A stretch of DNA of 64,000 nt from Artemisia argyi (lineage: Eukaryota; Streptophyta; Magnoliopsida; Asterales; Asteraceae): assembly GCA_030686995.1 (NCBI GenBank), contig CM060702.1, forward strand, positions 66,776,440 through 66,840,439. Reading direction: 5' to 3'. Below are positions 47,647 through 60,160 of the stretch, piece by piece; positions within the stretch are counted from its first letter, which is position 1; every line of letters begins with the position of its first letter. Under the pieces are notes generated by a model. The model ran no database searches. It had not been told where the DNA came from and saw nothing but the letters and a program-made list of their open reading frames with translations. A program made the position numbers and the translations under genes.

Positions 47647-47965
47647 TAGAATCAATTACAATAGAAGTGGAAGAGGTTAGAATCAAAAGGATAGAGGGTA
47701 AAGGAATGAAGAATCAAAGATGTGAGAGGGTAAAGGTGAATATTTTTGGAGTTTTTGGAAAACATTTTATAAGAAAGAAAATCTTTTTGTGTTTTTGTGA
47801 TCATTGAAAACTAATTTTAAAAAGTTTTCAGGAACCGTTTTGTTTTTAAAATAAGAAAATATGAACAAATGATGGTAAATATACAATGAGTGTATATCCA
47901 GATTCACTAATCTGCAGAACCGTTTAGAATACGCGCATAACCTCCCCGGCAGCGGCGCCAAATTT
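47647..47965 (-). promoter_or_regulatory. A2 leader and PBS
   Basis: Untranslated leader, with TGGCGCCGCTGCCGGGGA on the minus strand at 47943-47960. It differs from the Asp-type PBS of interior b at one position. The LTR begins five bases away. Confidence 0.8.
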
Positions 47966-50900
47966 TGATTGGGGCTAAACCGTCAGATATTATTGACAAA
48001 GGTATGGTCAACAAAGTCAAATAGCCTAGAGTCAATCTCCGTGGAAGTATAGTGTTTCCCCGGGTCGTTATGTCCCGACGAGGTGTGATGGTAATCGAAA
48101 CGGGTTTGTGATCGGGTGAATTTGGACAAGAAAGGATTGTGATTGATTTGAACTAAGGAATCTACAAGGAAATAGCTTAAATAAGCTATTATAACAAGAA
48201 TGTAAAATTAGAAAAACCAAAAACGTTTAAAACCTAAAAACGCGTACGTTCAATTTAAATTTACATGAACGTACAATATAAAAAGTGAAAACTGAAATCT
48301 GAAAACCCACAGGGGTGAAAATGACTTTTTTACAAACCTAAGGATGAAAGAAAATTTTTGGAAAAAGAAAATAAATTTTTACACTATTTAATTATTTATT
48401 ATTAATTAAAAACTATTTAATACTTATTATTAATATTTAAATAACTTAAATACAATATAATATTAATTAAATACTAAAAAAGTGAAAATTAATTTTATAA
48501 AATGTAAAATAACTAAAAACAAGTTTTAAAATTAAAAATATGTATTTTTGTCTTTTTGTGATTTTTCTATTAATTAATTACTAATTAAATATTAATTACC
48601 TAATTAAACTATTTTAAATTATTAAAAATAGAAAAATAACAGTAAAAACTCTAGAAAAATTTCAAAAATTGTATTATATTATATAAAAGCTAGGTCTTAC
48701 TTAAGAAAAATTAATTATGCTATTTAATACTTAATATTAATTAATTATTAATAAAACTAATATTAAATCTAATAAATGCTAAATGACAAAATAAAAATCT
48801 AGAAAAATTACAGAAATTACTTTAACATAAAAGGAATTTAAGAAAAATATAAAAATACCAAGTGCTTAATAAAAATTTAAAAAGGAAAATTTAAATTTAA
48901 ATTCCATTAAATAGAAACTATCACTTGAAATTAAATTGTTTTTTTTTTGGATTTTTCTTTTTGAAAACTAATTTATAATTAAAAACAACTAACTTTTGTA
49001 AAAACAACTTTTTTGGAACTTAAAAATAAGCACTGTGGAAGCTTATTGGTGTGACGGTTGACTTATATTGACTAAATGAGAAAATAAGCTCAAATGAGCT
49101 TAAGTGGGACCCACTATGGGTGATTCTGGTTCAAACTACTTGAGTGGACATGTTTAAGCTAAATTCAGATCAATAAGCTGCATGAATAAGCTAGAACATC
49201 AAATTAAGCACTTGATTTCTTGTTTGAAAACTGAATAAGGGGACAGACTTTAGGGGCTAAATCAGGTGGGTCCCAGAGGTCCTAAGCTCAAAATCTTGGT
49301 CAAAGGAGGAAGAGGGACAGGAGGGGGGTTGAAAGAAGCCAAGTGGTGGTTGTGGGGCCCACTGAGGCGCCAGAAACCACCACCAAAGGTGGCTGTGTGG
49401 TGGTGACCTGCTGATGCAGGAGAACCCCTCCCCTGCAGCTTTATTTCTTGGAGTGTGGGGCCCAGAGGTAAAATCATAAAAATATAAAAAAGCAAGGACC
49501 TTAAAGTAGAGCTGGTAGACTATGATTCCTAAAATGCACAAGGTCCAAATCCTAATACTAAATTCTACAAAAATCCCACAAGATTTGGGATTTCCTGAAA
49601 AATGAGAATTTGACTTTTTTAGATAAACTTGAATTTTGACTTTTGTGAACTTTAGGATTAATATAAGGACTAATTAAGATACAATAAGCTAAAATAAGGT
49701 TAAAGCAATCTAAAAATACATCTTATGAATCCATATTGATGAGCTTGGGTTCAAAAAGTCCAACAGTAGACAGTTAAGGGGGAATTACTTTGATTTTGAC
49801 CTTTTACTGAAAAACTTGAGTATTTAATGACTTACCTGACCTAAATACACCTAAAGATACATGTTACAATCAAACTCACACACAGAAACAAGCTAGAGCA
49901 CAGTTACATCAACCAATACCAAACACTTCTTAAAATCTGATTCAAATGTGATTTTCAAGGGATTACACTGATTTGATCATTAAAACTGATGCATAAGCTT
50001 ATAACATGATGAAATAGAGTCATTTGGACATACGTTCATTAATACTAACAATAAATTCTCAATAATTAACAAGATGCCATTTTGACTGTTAAAATGAGAT
50101 CCTTAGCAGCCATTTATTTTAATGAACAAGCATACAACATTAATCACTAATTTAACTAAGAACACTTATTAAGCATGAAAGCACAGTGAAAAAACAACCA
50201 ATAAGCTAATCTACAGTATTAAGCAAAAAGTGAGAATTAAGCTTACAAGTGGCATTAGACTGAGAAACAGTGAACCATGGAACAAGATCACTTCCTAAGG
50301 CTTCCCGTGAAACTTCTAAACCATGAATAATCCAAATCACACCCTGCTTCTTGCTTCCACTCCCATTAACACAGAAATTTGATTTTATAACTATTTTTGA
50401 GTATTTTTAAGTTTTTAAACTAAAACTTGTTTCAAAGCTTAAGAAGCTTTTAAAAGCTTCTCAATAACTTCAATGAGCTTAAACAAATAGAGAACAACCA
50501 CTTTTAACAACAATTAAGTAAAAATGAGATTTTTAATAAAAATGAGCTTAAACTGAGATGGAACTTTACAAACTAGATTGATGATTAGAACAAGATTAGA
50601 TTACACTGAAATATGAGTTACACTCCTTTTACACTAAAAATTACAACTAAAGTCTAGAATTACATTAATTCGACAATAAGAAAAATTAAAATTAACTAAT
50701 ACTAACTACTACTTTCATCTATGGCATCTCTCTTGACTTATAGGGATCCATGGGTCCTCCTTTGACTTTCCCACCTTTATTTCTCACCCTTGGATCACTT
50801 GAATTGATCTTGGCCTTTGAGTTCCTTTTTGGCGGGAAAAACTATTTGGCAGGTAGTAGGTTGCTTGTGAGACTTTTGGATTATTGATTGGAGTTTTGGA

Positions 50901-51812
50901 GTGTTGTGGTGGTGGGAGAGACAAGGTATGGGGCTTGCTGATGTGGAGGAGGAGGGATATGGGGTGTTGCAGTGTGTTTGCAGAACAAGTGGGGAAGGGA
51001 GGTTAGGGGTGAGGTCAAAGTTGGGTTTAACCGGTGGTTAAATAAAAACGGGGGAGTTTGTTTTATTTATTTAGGAAGTGGGCTGGGTAAGGTTGGGCTT
51101 GGGTAGGGTGTGTATGGGCTTGTGTTTGGTTATTTGAATTTGGATAACAAAAGTCCATTTGGTTTTGCAATTTATCACAAGGACCAATGTTGTAAATCTG
51201 ATTTTTAGGAGGCTGAAAATGTAATTTTCACAAAGTTATCAAAAGGATAAAAATTGCCATGTTTGAATATTACAACGACCAAAAATTTATATTTTCCAAA
51301 ATAAAACACCCGGGGACCAAAATTGTCATTTTTGAAAAGTCCAGGGACTAAACTTGCAATTTTCTCAAACTTTTTACCCAAGGACCATATTTGCCAACTT
51401 GTGATTTCCCAAGGACTTAAAATTATTTTTCTTTCAAAAATATCCCACCAGAGACCAATTCTGCCAAAGTCTGAAAGTACAGGGACTGAACTTGTAATTT
51501 TTCAAAACTTTTGAGATTTTTCACCAAAGGACTAAATATGACAATTTATGATTTCAAAAGGACCTTTGGTGATAATTATCCATATTTTGAATGACCAGGG
51601 ACTAGTTTTGACATTTTATAAAAGTTGGGGGACTGAAACTGCCAATTTTGCAAACTCTGTACGTTTTTCTTCTGTTTTTACTATTTTTGCATCTAAAACG
51701 TATAAAACACAATTTTGAAATATTTTCCGTATTTTGATGCATTATTGAGTGTTTTTGTATGTTTTGTAGTTCAGATTTGACCAAAAATGATGAGTGTTTT
51801 GAGCACTCATCA
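47966..51812 (-). repeat. A2 5' LTR (right copy)
   Basis: Colinear with the left copy, with scattered substitutions and small indels (for example a 20-bp deletion near 48690 and variation near 49370). Transcription would run leftward from the U3 at the right end. Confidence 0.9.
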
Positions 51813-51817
51813 ATAGG

Positions 51818-54800
51818 CGTCAGTGCCCAAACAAGGATAACAATGCACGTAGGAGAGCATACGTGCTGGGAGATGGAAATGTCCATCAAGATCCGAACGT
51901 AGTCACCGGTACGTTCTTTCTAAACAACTGCCTCGTTAAAGTTTTATTTGATTCCGGAGCTGATCAAAGTTTCGTATCTATTTCTCTTGCACCCCTGCTT
52001 AATATTACACCGACCAAACTAGACACCACATACGAGATTGAACTAGCCGATGGAAAGCTAGTAAGCACTAACACTATACTCCGAGGTTGCACCTTACGAC
52101 TACTAGACACCCCATTTGTCATTGACCTTATGCCTGTTAGACTCGGTAGTTTCGACGTCGTTGTAGGAATGGATTGGTTATCCGAGAACCGCGCTAAGAT
52201 CATTTGTGACGAAAAGGTCGTTCACATCCCCCTGAATAACGAAACCCTAATTGTTCGCGTAGAGCAAAGTAAAACACGTCTAAGCATCGTTTCTTGCGTC
52301 AAAGTCGTGAAGTACATCGAACGAGGATGTCAAGTCTTTTTGGCTCAAGTCACCCAGAAGAAGTCGGAAGAGAAGCGACTCGAGGATGTGCCAGTAGTCA
52401 GAAACTTTCCAGAAGTTTTTCCTGAGGACTTGCCTGGCCTTCCGCTGACTCGTCAAGTGGAATTTCAAATTGACTTGATGCCAGGAGCAGCACCCGTAGC
52501 ACGAGCACCCTATAGGCTAGCACCGTCAGAAATGAAGGAGTTATCTGGGCAATTGCAGGAATTGTCAGATAAAGGATTTATTCGCCCAAGTTCGTCACCG
52601 TGGGGAGCCGCGGTGTTGTTTGTAAAGAAGAAGGATGGAACCTTCAGGATGTGTATCGATTATCGTGAGTTGAACAAACTTACTGTGAAGAATCGATATC
52701 CGTTGCCAAGGATTGACGATTTGTTTGATCAACCGCAAGGATCGAGTGTCTACTCGAAGATTGATTTGAGATCGGGTTATCACCAACTGAGAGTTAGGGA
52801 AGAAGACATCCCTAAGACGGCTTTCAGGACAAGATACAGTCACTACGAATTCCAAGTAATGCCATTCGGTCTAACAAATGCACCCGCTGTATTTATGGAC
52901 TTCATGAACCGAGTGTGCAAACCCTATTTGGATAAGTTTGTGATCGTATTCATCGATGATATACTTATTTATTCACGTAGTAAGGAAGAACACGCAGAAC
53001 ACCTAAAGGCTATACTAACACTGCTCAGAGAAGAGAAATTATACGCCAAATTTTCCAAGTGTGATTTTTGGATTGAGAAGGTACAATTTCTTGGGCATGT
53101 TATCGACAGTAAAGGTATTCATGTTGATCCTGCCAAGATCGAAGCTGTTAAAAATTGGGCGTCACCTACGAGTCCTACCGAGATACGCCAATTTTTAGGT
53201 CTTGCCGGATATTATCGAAGGTTTATTGAAGGTTTTTCAAGGATCGCTAAGCCTTTGACTTAGTTAATACATAAGAAGAAAAAGTTTGACTGGGGAGATG
53301 AGCAAGAATCGGCATTTCAGTTCTTGAAGCAGAATCTTTGTGAAGCACCGATATTAGCACTACCCGAAGGAAGTGAGGACTTCGTGGTATATTGTGACGC
53401 ATCAATCCAAGGTTTGGGTGCCGTATTGATGCAAAGACTTAAAGTAATCGCTTACTCTTCTTGACAACTTAAACCCCACAAAGAGAACTACACTACTCAT
53501 GATCTAGAATTAGGAGCGGTAGTATTCGCTCTTAGGATCTGGAGACACTACCTATATGGAACCAAGTGTACGGTTTTCACCGATCACAAGAGTCTTCAGT
53601 ACATTTTAGATCAAAAGGAGTTGAACATGAGGCAACGTCGATGGCTAGAGTTGCTAAGTGACTATGATTGTGAAATTCGTTATCACCCGGGTAAGGCAAA
53701 CGTTGTAGCAGATGCCTTGAGTCGAAAGGAACGACTTAGACCCCTCAGAGTTAGATCATTGGGTATGACAATTAGGTCACCACCTCCGTCTCAAATTCTT
53801 GAAGTTCAAGCTGAGGCCCTCAAGGAAGAGAATAGACCGAACGAGAAGATTTACGGCATGCCAGAAAGCAAGAATGGATTTGTCAAGAAACCATATGGAA
53901 GGCTATGTTTCAAGGACAGAAGTTGGATTCCATTGTATGGAGGAATACGAGACCTCATCATGCACGAGTCTCATAAGTCTAAATATTCCATTCATCTTGG
54001 TTCGGACAAGATGTATCACGATCTAAAGAAGTTGTATTGGTGGCCAAACAAGAAAGCTGACATTGCAGAGTATGTCGGTAAGTGTTTGACCTGCTCAAGA
54101 GTAAATGCTGAACATCAAAAACCATCCGGTCTTTTGATTCAACCCGAGCTACCAATGTGGAAATGGGAAAGGATTACAATGGACTTCATTACGAAATTAC
54201 CCTGGACATCGAGTGGGTTGGACACTATTTGGGTCATTGTCGATCGTCTCACGAAGTCAGCGCACTTCTTGCCAATCAAAGAGACTGATGATATGGATGT
54301 TCTTGCACGTTTGTACCTTAAGGAGATAGTTTCCCGGCATGGAGTGCCGATTTCGATTATCTCCGACCGAGACAGCCGTTTCACGTCTAACTTTTGGCGA
54401 TCTTTACAGAAAGCCATGGGAACTAAGTTATATATGAGTACAGCTTACCATCCACAGACCGATGGTCAAAGTGAAAAGACTATACAAACCCTGGAGGACA
54501 TGCTTAGAGCATGTGTGATTGATTTTGGGAAAGGCTGGGATAAACACCTACCGTTAGCAAAATTCTCATATAACAACAGTTATCATGATAGCATTAAGGC
54601 TACACCATTTGAAGCACTTTATGGAAGAAAGTGTAGATCACCAGTTTGTTGGGCTGAGATTGGAGATGTACAACTCTCAGGTCCCGAGTTGATTCTCGAA
54701 ACCACCGAGAAAATAGTAAAGATTAGGCAACAATTACAAGCCACTAGGGATCGGCAAAAGAGTTATGCCGATGTGCGAAGGAAACCAATAGAGTTTCGAG

Positions 54801-55269
54801 TTGGAGACAAGGTCATGCTTAAGGTATCACCTTGGAAAGGGATGATTAGGTTTAGAAAACGTGGAAATCTAAACCCAAGATACGTTGGACCCTTCGAGAT
54901 CATTGAAAGGATTGGTCCCGTGGCATACAAACTTGCATTACTGAGGAACTCAGTAGAGTACACAACACCTTCCATGTGTCAAATTTGAAAAAGTGTTTAT
55001 CGGATGAAACACTCGTGGTTTCGTTGAAAGAGATCAGAATCGACGATAAGTTGAACTTTATTGAGGAACCTGTTGAGATTATGGATAGGGAGGTCAAACG
55101 ACTTAAGCATAGTCGCATTCCCATTGTTAAGGTCAGATGGAACTCTAAGAGAGGACCCGAGTTCACTTGGGAGCGCGAGGATCAAATGCGTGCCAAATAC
55201 CCACAACTATTTGATGAGACAACCCCGAGCACCAATTCAACTTTGGATTCCGGGACGAATCCAATCTAA
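51818..55269 (+). pseudogene. Element D pol: protease, RT, RNase H, integrase, chromodomain
   Basis: Resumes the gag frame after the A2 TSD (first codon completes the second knuckle: RQCPNKDN). The protease has [10 protein letters not shown] at about 51944-51973. Reverse transcriptase spans about 52430-53000, with [24 protein letters not shown] and VFIDDILIY (catalytic DD near 52955). RNase H (53390-53720) has VYCDAS, TDHKSL and ADALSR. Integrase has a His-rich zinc region with CLTC (53950-54110), a DFITKLP and SDRDSRF core with a [10 protein letters not shown] glutamate, then [13 protein letters not shown]. The C-terminal EIMDREVKRLKHSRIPIVKV and FTWEREDQM form a chromodomain-like module (55077-55200). 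Breaks: TAG at 53261-53263, TGA at about 53463 (arginine expected), and a 1-bp loss near 54943. All catalytic motifs survive. Confidence 0.92.
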
Positions 55270-55280
55270 CGGGTGGGTAC
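55262..55280 (+). promoter_or_regulatory. Element D polypurine tract region
   Basis: AACGGGTGGGTAC lies immediately before TGTAACAC of the 3' LTR. It is short and interrupted, so the priming capacity of this copy is uncertain. Confidence 0.55.
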
Positions 55281-55546
55281 TGTAACACTCCGTAAAATCC
55301 CAGGTCATTTATTAATGCTAATTTTCGACACTATTCTTAATTAAGCCATTTTTGCGGGCTAATTTGAAATTTTCATATGAAACACCGTTTGTTTAAAACC
55401 CGATTGTTTTGATCACCGTTTGTTTGACACCCGATTATGTTTTGTCACCTGATGTCAACCAATTGTCACTCTTGGATGTCACCCAATGAGGATTAACACT
55501 GGTAACTCCCACTTGCGACCTGACACCCTAATTGGACACCGATATG

Positions 55547-55642
<96 letters not shown>

Positions 55643-55676
55643 CGATATGTATATATTAATTATTACATATTACTAC

Positions 55677-55744
<68 letters not shown>

Positions 55745-58596
55745 GCATGACGACACCGTTTATGTTTTTATGGTTTTCACGAACCAACACCGACACCGAA
55801 ACTAAAGTCACGTTTATGCTAATCACCGATACCCCATTATATTCTTGGGCCGGATGTCACCCTTAGCCCAAAGCTATTTTTCTTTTCACCCTGCTGATGG
55901 GCCGATCATTACCACAAGCCCACACGGTTTGTTTCTTTTCTTTGATTCACTTGGGCTGAACAATCACAAGCCTACATGGCTAGTTTTGTTTTTCTTTCTT
56001 TTGTGTTGCATGGTATTCAACAAGCTCAGCCATACACTGCACATATGAACCACACATGTATCTTCTTGGTTCCCCTCAAGCTCGACAAAAACATACCACT
56101 TTCCATTGACTTTGTATCACACGACAAGGAGCCACCAATATGAGCCGTCAAACCGATGCACAAAAGCTTTAACCACCTAGTAACCATAATCGGCTAATAC
56201 CCCATGGATTATGTGTTCCATATCCTCCCAAAAAGACTTCCACATGTGGTCTAATTCTAATTGTTTATTTCCCCTAGTGAACCTAAGCTAAGCTTAAACA
56301 AATCAAAGAAAACCATTGTTGCTCCCTCTACCCCAACTCGACAAGACTAGAACATAAAGCAAGGGACAAGTTTGTCCACCTTCGATTGACAACTTAGGGA
56401 CATGTCTCTCAAGATCAAACTCACAACTACCTTTGCCTCTCCTATATGAACCTACATTAAATGCACATAATTCTCACACATTCGAAATTTCTCATATCAC
56501 AAACACTCTCCGTTCTTTCTTGGTTACTATCGAAGAACACAAGGTGTACAAGCAAGGAATTGGGTTAAAAGTTAATTGGGTAACAAAGTATTGAATCAAG
56601 GGTCACTTTACGAAGAGGGTACCATTTCTTTTGCTCGTTTCTTACCTCGTAGCACACGGCATCATCACCACCATACTTGGTGTTGTAAGTTAACTATCTC
56701 CCTTTTCATTTTCTACTTTTACTCGTATCATGCATACCACACTTACTTAGCATACGACACACACCATTTTTCTAAGTATAACACTCGTTGCACTTGTGAA
56801 GATATTAATGACCACACCTCGACACCCTTAGGAAAAGGGCTCACCATTTCTTATTTTTGCGTACAATATATATATTTTGTTCGACACACTAACACATCGA
56901 CTCACCCTTAACTAAACCCACATAACATGCAAAGCATACTTGATCGTATACTATGAAATCAAAGCTAAAACCAAGTCCTAGTCGAGTACAAATTTTGGAC
57001 AAGAAAACCCATTGTGGGCCTTAACCGGGCTAACGAGCCCAACACAATTTTCGTATAAGTTTTTCGACTTGGAAATTAAGATTTTCAAAATGCTATTAAA
57101 TTTATAAAAACTGATTTTATAAATTTTAGAAGATAAAAAGTGGTAACTTTTATAAAAATAAAAGTTAACTTATCAAAAACTATATTTCGGAGTATTTTTG
57201 CAAAAGTCCCACGTTAAGGGACTAAAAGTGACAAAATCACAAACTTTCAGACCACTTTGTAAAACTATCAATTTTGAATAAGAACGAGGGGTAGAAACTA
57301 TAATTTGGCCAAATTATAAGTAATAAACTGTAAAAGCTATGACCAAGGACTAAAATGTAATAATTTTTGACCAAAGGGTAAAAGATGTAACTTTAATAAA
57401 GTTAAGGGTTAAATATGACAAAGGTATTTTTATTAATTAATTGTTTTGTATAATTTGATTTTTGTATATACTTTGTAACTTCAAAATAAATATATAACTT
57501 TACTAAAAAATTTAATTATAAATATTTTTAAACAATATTATTTTCACAAATGAGTTAATATTTATCGAACACCTGTTCGTAACAACGATACAAATAACTA
57601 CGTGAAGTTATTTTAGAATATTATAAGACACCCGAACGGATATCACCGTACACGAGACATATCACATGTCATTTACAAATCGAATCTAAAACACCGATTA
57701 CAATGTATTATTTAGGTTGCAAGTCGGAGGAATTTCATTGCTAGTCGTAGCAGTACACCATCACTTTTAAGCACCGTTGTGATTCACACACACCTGTCAG
57801 GTGAGTTCATGGTCCCACATTTTTAATTGTTTTTAAACCCCGTGGGGAGATACATGCTATAAATCGAACACAAGTATTTTTCTGTATGCTGTTATCACCT
57901 GATATTTCCTAAGTTGACACCTGTGCTACAAGTCCCTCATATCACGAACCTTAATCACTTGCGAGTGAGCGCAAATATAGTTGATAGATCTATCGGAACG
58001 GTAGCCCACCTCTGTCAAGGTGATCACTTGGCAGGTGGTGTGCTATATTCGAGGTATTATGGAAATTTGGCACATTTCCTGTCACCGAAGGCCCCTTGTC
58101 ATTTACCTCCGCTGTGGTGTAGGTGATTGTTATTATCTTTATGATGTCGAATCAATGTTAAGGCTTGCGTTTCGTGAGGCTTAGGAGCAATATTTCACCA
58201 GTTTAGTCAAGACCTGTCTATCTTGGCTTGTTTATTTCAAATGCTTGACTAGTGTTCACACTATTACTATTTAAACTACTATGGATTCACTCAACCTTTG
58301 TGTTGACTTTTAAGAATGTTTATCTCAGGAAATTAGCAAGCATGGCTGCACGGAGCTGGCGAAAGGGCACACAGGACCTCCCTTTTATTTCAATAATTAT
58401 ATCATTCTTTACAAACTAATCACTTCTTTTGCGAAACAATTAACATTTTGGAAAAATGTTTGTAACTCTGACTATTTGAGTTTTCATGGAATTATATTGA
58501 CTATCTTTTGAATTGTTTTCTATGAGTAAGACTGTGTACTAAACTGTAATGACCCCGATTAGACTTCCGCTGCTTATCAAATTTTGGGGTGTTATA
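55281..58596 (+). repeat. Element D 3' LTR
   Basis: Colinear with the 5' LTR. It has longer TA tracts, a mutated TATA box, one copy of the 53-bp word, an extra CACAT near 57665, and GTTATA instead of GTTACA at its end. Followed by the TSD GAAAA at 58597-58601. Confidence 0.92.
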
Positions 58597-58601
58597 GAAA
58601 A

Positions 58602-58711
58602 CCTAAAAATAAAAATAAAATCTTACTAGAAAGGAATCTAGAAAGTAGACCTAATAAAAAGAAATCCTAACCTAGACAATAACTATTCCCCGGGCTGCGG
58701 CGCCAAAAACT
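58602..58711 (-). promoter_or_regulatory. B interior c leader, right part, with PBS
   Basis: Continues the leader interrupted by D. It has the shared A-rich block and, at 58687-58705, TGGCGCCGCAGCCCGGGGA on the minus strand (diverged Asp-type PBS). Confidence 0.75.
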
Positions 58712-60160
58712 TGATGCGTGGGAATTGCACCCTCACGAAAGGTTTTACCTCTCAAGTGATCTCGAGAAGCTTACAACCCCCACCAGGCAGTGTACCTGAT
58801 CGTCGTAGTATAGTATAGTGACAAGTACCGGGGGATTGATGGTTAAACTCAGGAATAGTGTCGCTAGGATTAGAAAGCCTAAAAATTAAGTCTAGAGGTG
58901 AGGGATGATTCTTTTTGTATTTTTATATTTTTATAAAAGCAATTAAAATCTTGGGTTTTGGAAGTGTGGGCGGAATTAGTTGCTAATCAACTAACCCAAT
59001 AACAAAAGATGCAATCAAAATAAAATAACGAAAATGTAAATAAAACTAATTAAACTAGTGGTGTGAACAATAAATGAGAAAATTGTGTTTACTTAGATTT
59101 CATTACTCCCTAGATATCTTTTACAGGTTGATAGTTTGTTACAATTGCGTGGATGACGGGTTATATTCCTTAATACCAATTGTGGGGTGGCGTACGTAAT
59201 TCCCCAACTTTATAAGCTCCTACTTCACTCTTATGTCAAGCCTGCAAGAAGCTCCCAACATGGGATCATTAGAATTCTCTCATGCATTAAATACAACCAT
59301 AAAAACCTAGTACGCAATGGTTCATGCTTCTTAAGACATTCAAGCAAGTTACCCTATGGAAGTCTGCCAGTTTTCTTAAGCCTAACATCGAAATCATTCA
59401 TCCGTAACAACTATAAACAAGCAATCAACCCATAATCAACATCTAGGTTTCACTACATCTAAGTAAACACACAAGAGATCTAGCCTAGCATGTTAAAATC
59501 AAGAAAAGCGTAAGGTATATTCAAACAACACATAGACATATTGAATGAATTGAAAGGATACTTATCTTAATTGAACATGAAAGGTTTCAAAGGGTAAAAA
59601 CCCTTGAAAAGACTGATAAAATCGTGCTAGGGTTTCTCCAAGTTATCCCTCTGATTGTCCTCTCTTAATGAATGAAAATTACAAAACTATATATAGATTT
59701 TCCAACGTGACGGCATCAAGAAGAGAAATCTGACGCCGTCAACTCGCCGCCCATAATAATATCGGATTGCCTAGATCCAGATCTGACGCCATCAAGAGCA
59801 AATTTCCTCTGTGCCGTCACGTGTAAATGGCTGACGGCCTATGGTGACGCCGTCATGCCCCAGTGTAAAAACTCCCTGGACCGTCACGTACTCTATCCAC
59901 TTCACCTCTTGTTTTACTCTTGACGCCGTCATGTAGAACTTGGTGACGCCGTCAGGTACTGTTCCCAGCAAGGAAAATTAAGACTTTGCCGTTTTCTTCA
60001 CTTTTATACTCCAAAAATGTCCAAAATGCTTCCTTTTCTAGAATTCACTCTGAAAGTACCTAAAATCACAAAAGGAACGATTTAGGGCAATATTTGATCA
60101 AATAAATTCAATTCCGGGCTTAAGTGACCCCCTATAAATGGATCATTTTTCGCCTCATCA
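58712..60160 (-). repeat. B LTR 5
   Basis: Starts TGATGCGTGGG and ends CGCCTCATCA. It closely matches LTR 4. It is the 5' LTR of interior c and simultaneously the 3' LTR of interior d. Confidence 0.9.
59688..59954 (-). promoter_or_regulatory. TATA box and TGACGNCGTCA array of LTR 5
   Basis: TATATATA is at 59688-59695. Repeats start at 59708, 59731, 59784, 59845, 59921 and 59944. Two of them (59708, 59784) have CATCA for CGTCA, a CG-to-CA change; the other four are perfect. Confidence 0.6.

Larger units (their letters stand above)
40180..51812 (-). mobile_element. Element A2: complete non-autonomous gypsy-type retrotransposon
   Basis: Total 11,633 bp. LTRs at 40180-44042 and 47966-51812 (3863 and 3847 bp), interior 44043-47965. 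The TSD is ACAGG (40175-40179) and ATAGG (51813-51817), differing by one C-to-T change. It has an Asp-type PBS, a PPT and one gag-like frame, with no pol. It is inserted antisense into gag-pol of D. By eye the LTRs differ at a few percent of sites. Confidence 0.92.
33920..58596 (+). mobile_element. Element D: chromovirus-type Ty3/gypsy retrotransposon, split by A2
   Basis: LTRs at 33920-37230 and 55281-58596 (3311 and 3316 bp) begin TGTAA and end GTTACA/GTTATA. The 5-bp TSD GAAAA lies at 33915-33919 and 58597-58601. The iMet PBS, an upstream frame, gag, pol with C-terminal chromodomain, and a PPT follow in order. By eye the LTRs differ at roughly 2-3 % of sites in their first 300 bp, so D is much older than C. 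Removing A2 and one TSD copy restores one continuous gag-pol frame. The lineage call (Tekay/Del-like) rests on the chromodomain-like tail and the long LTRs. Confidence 0.92.
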
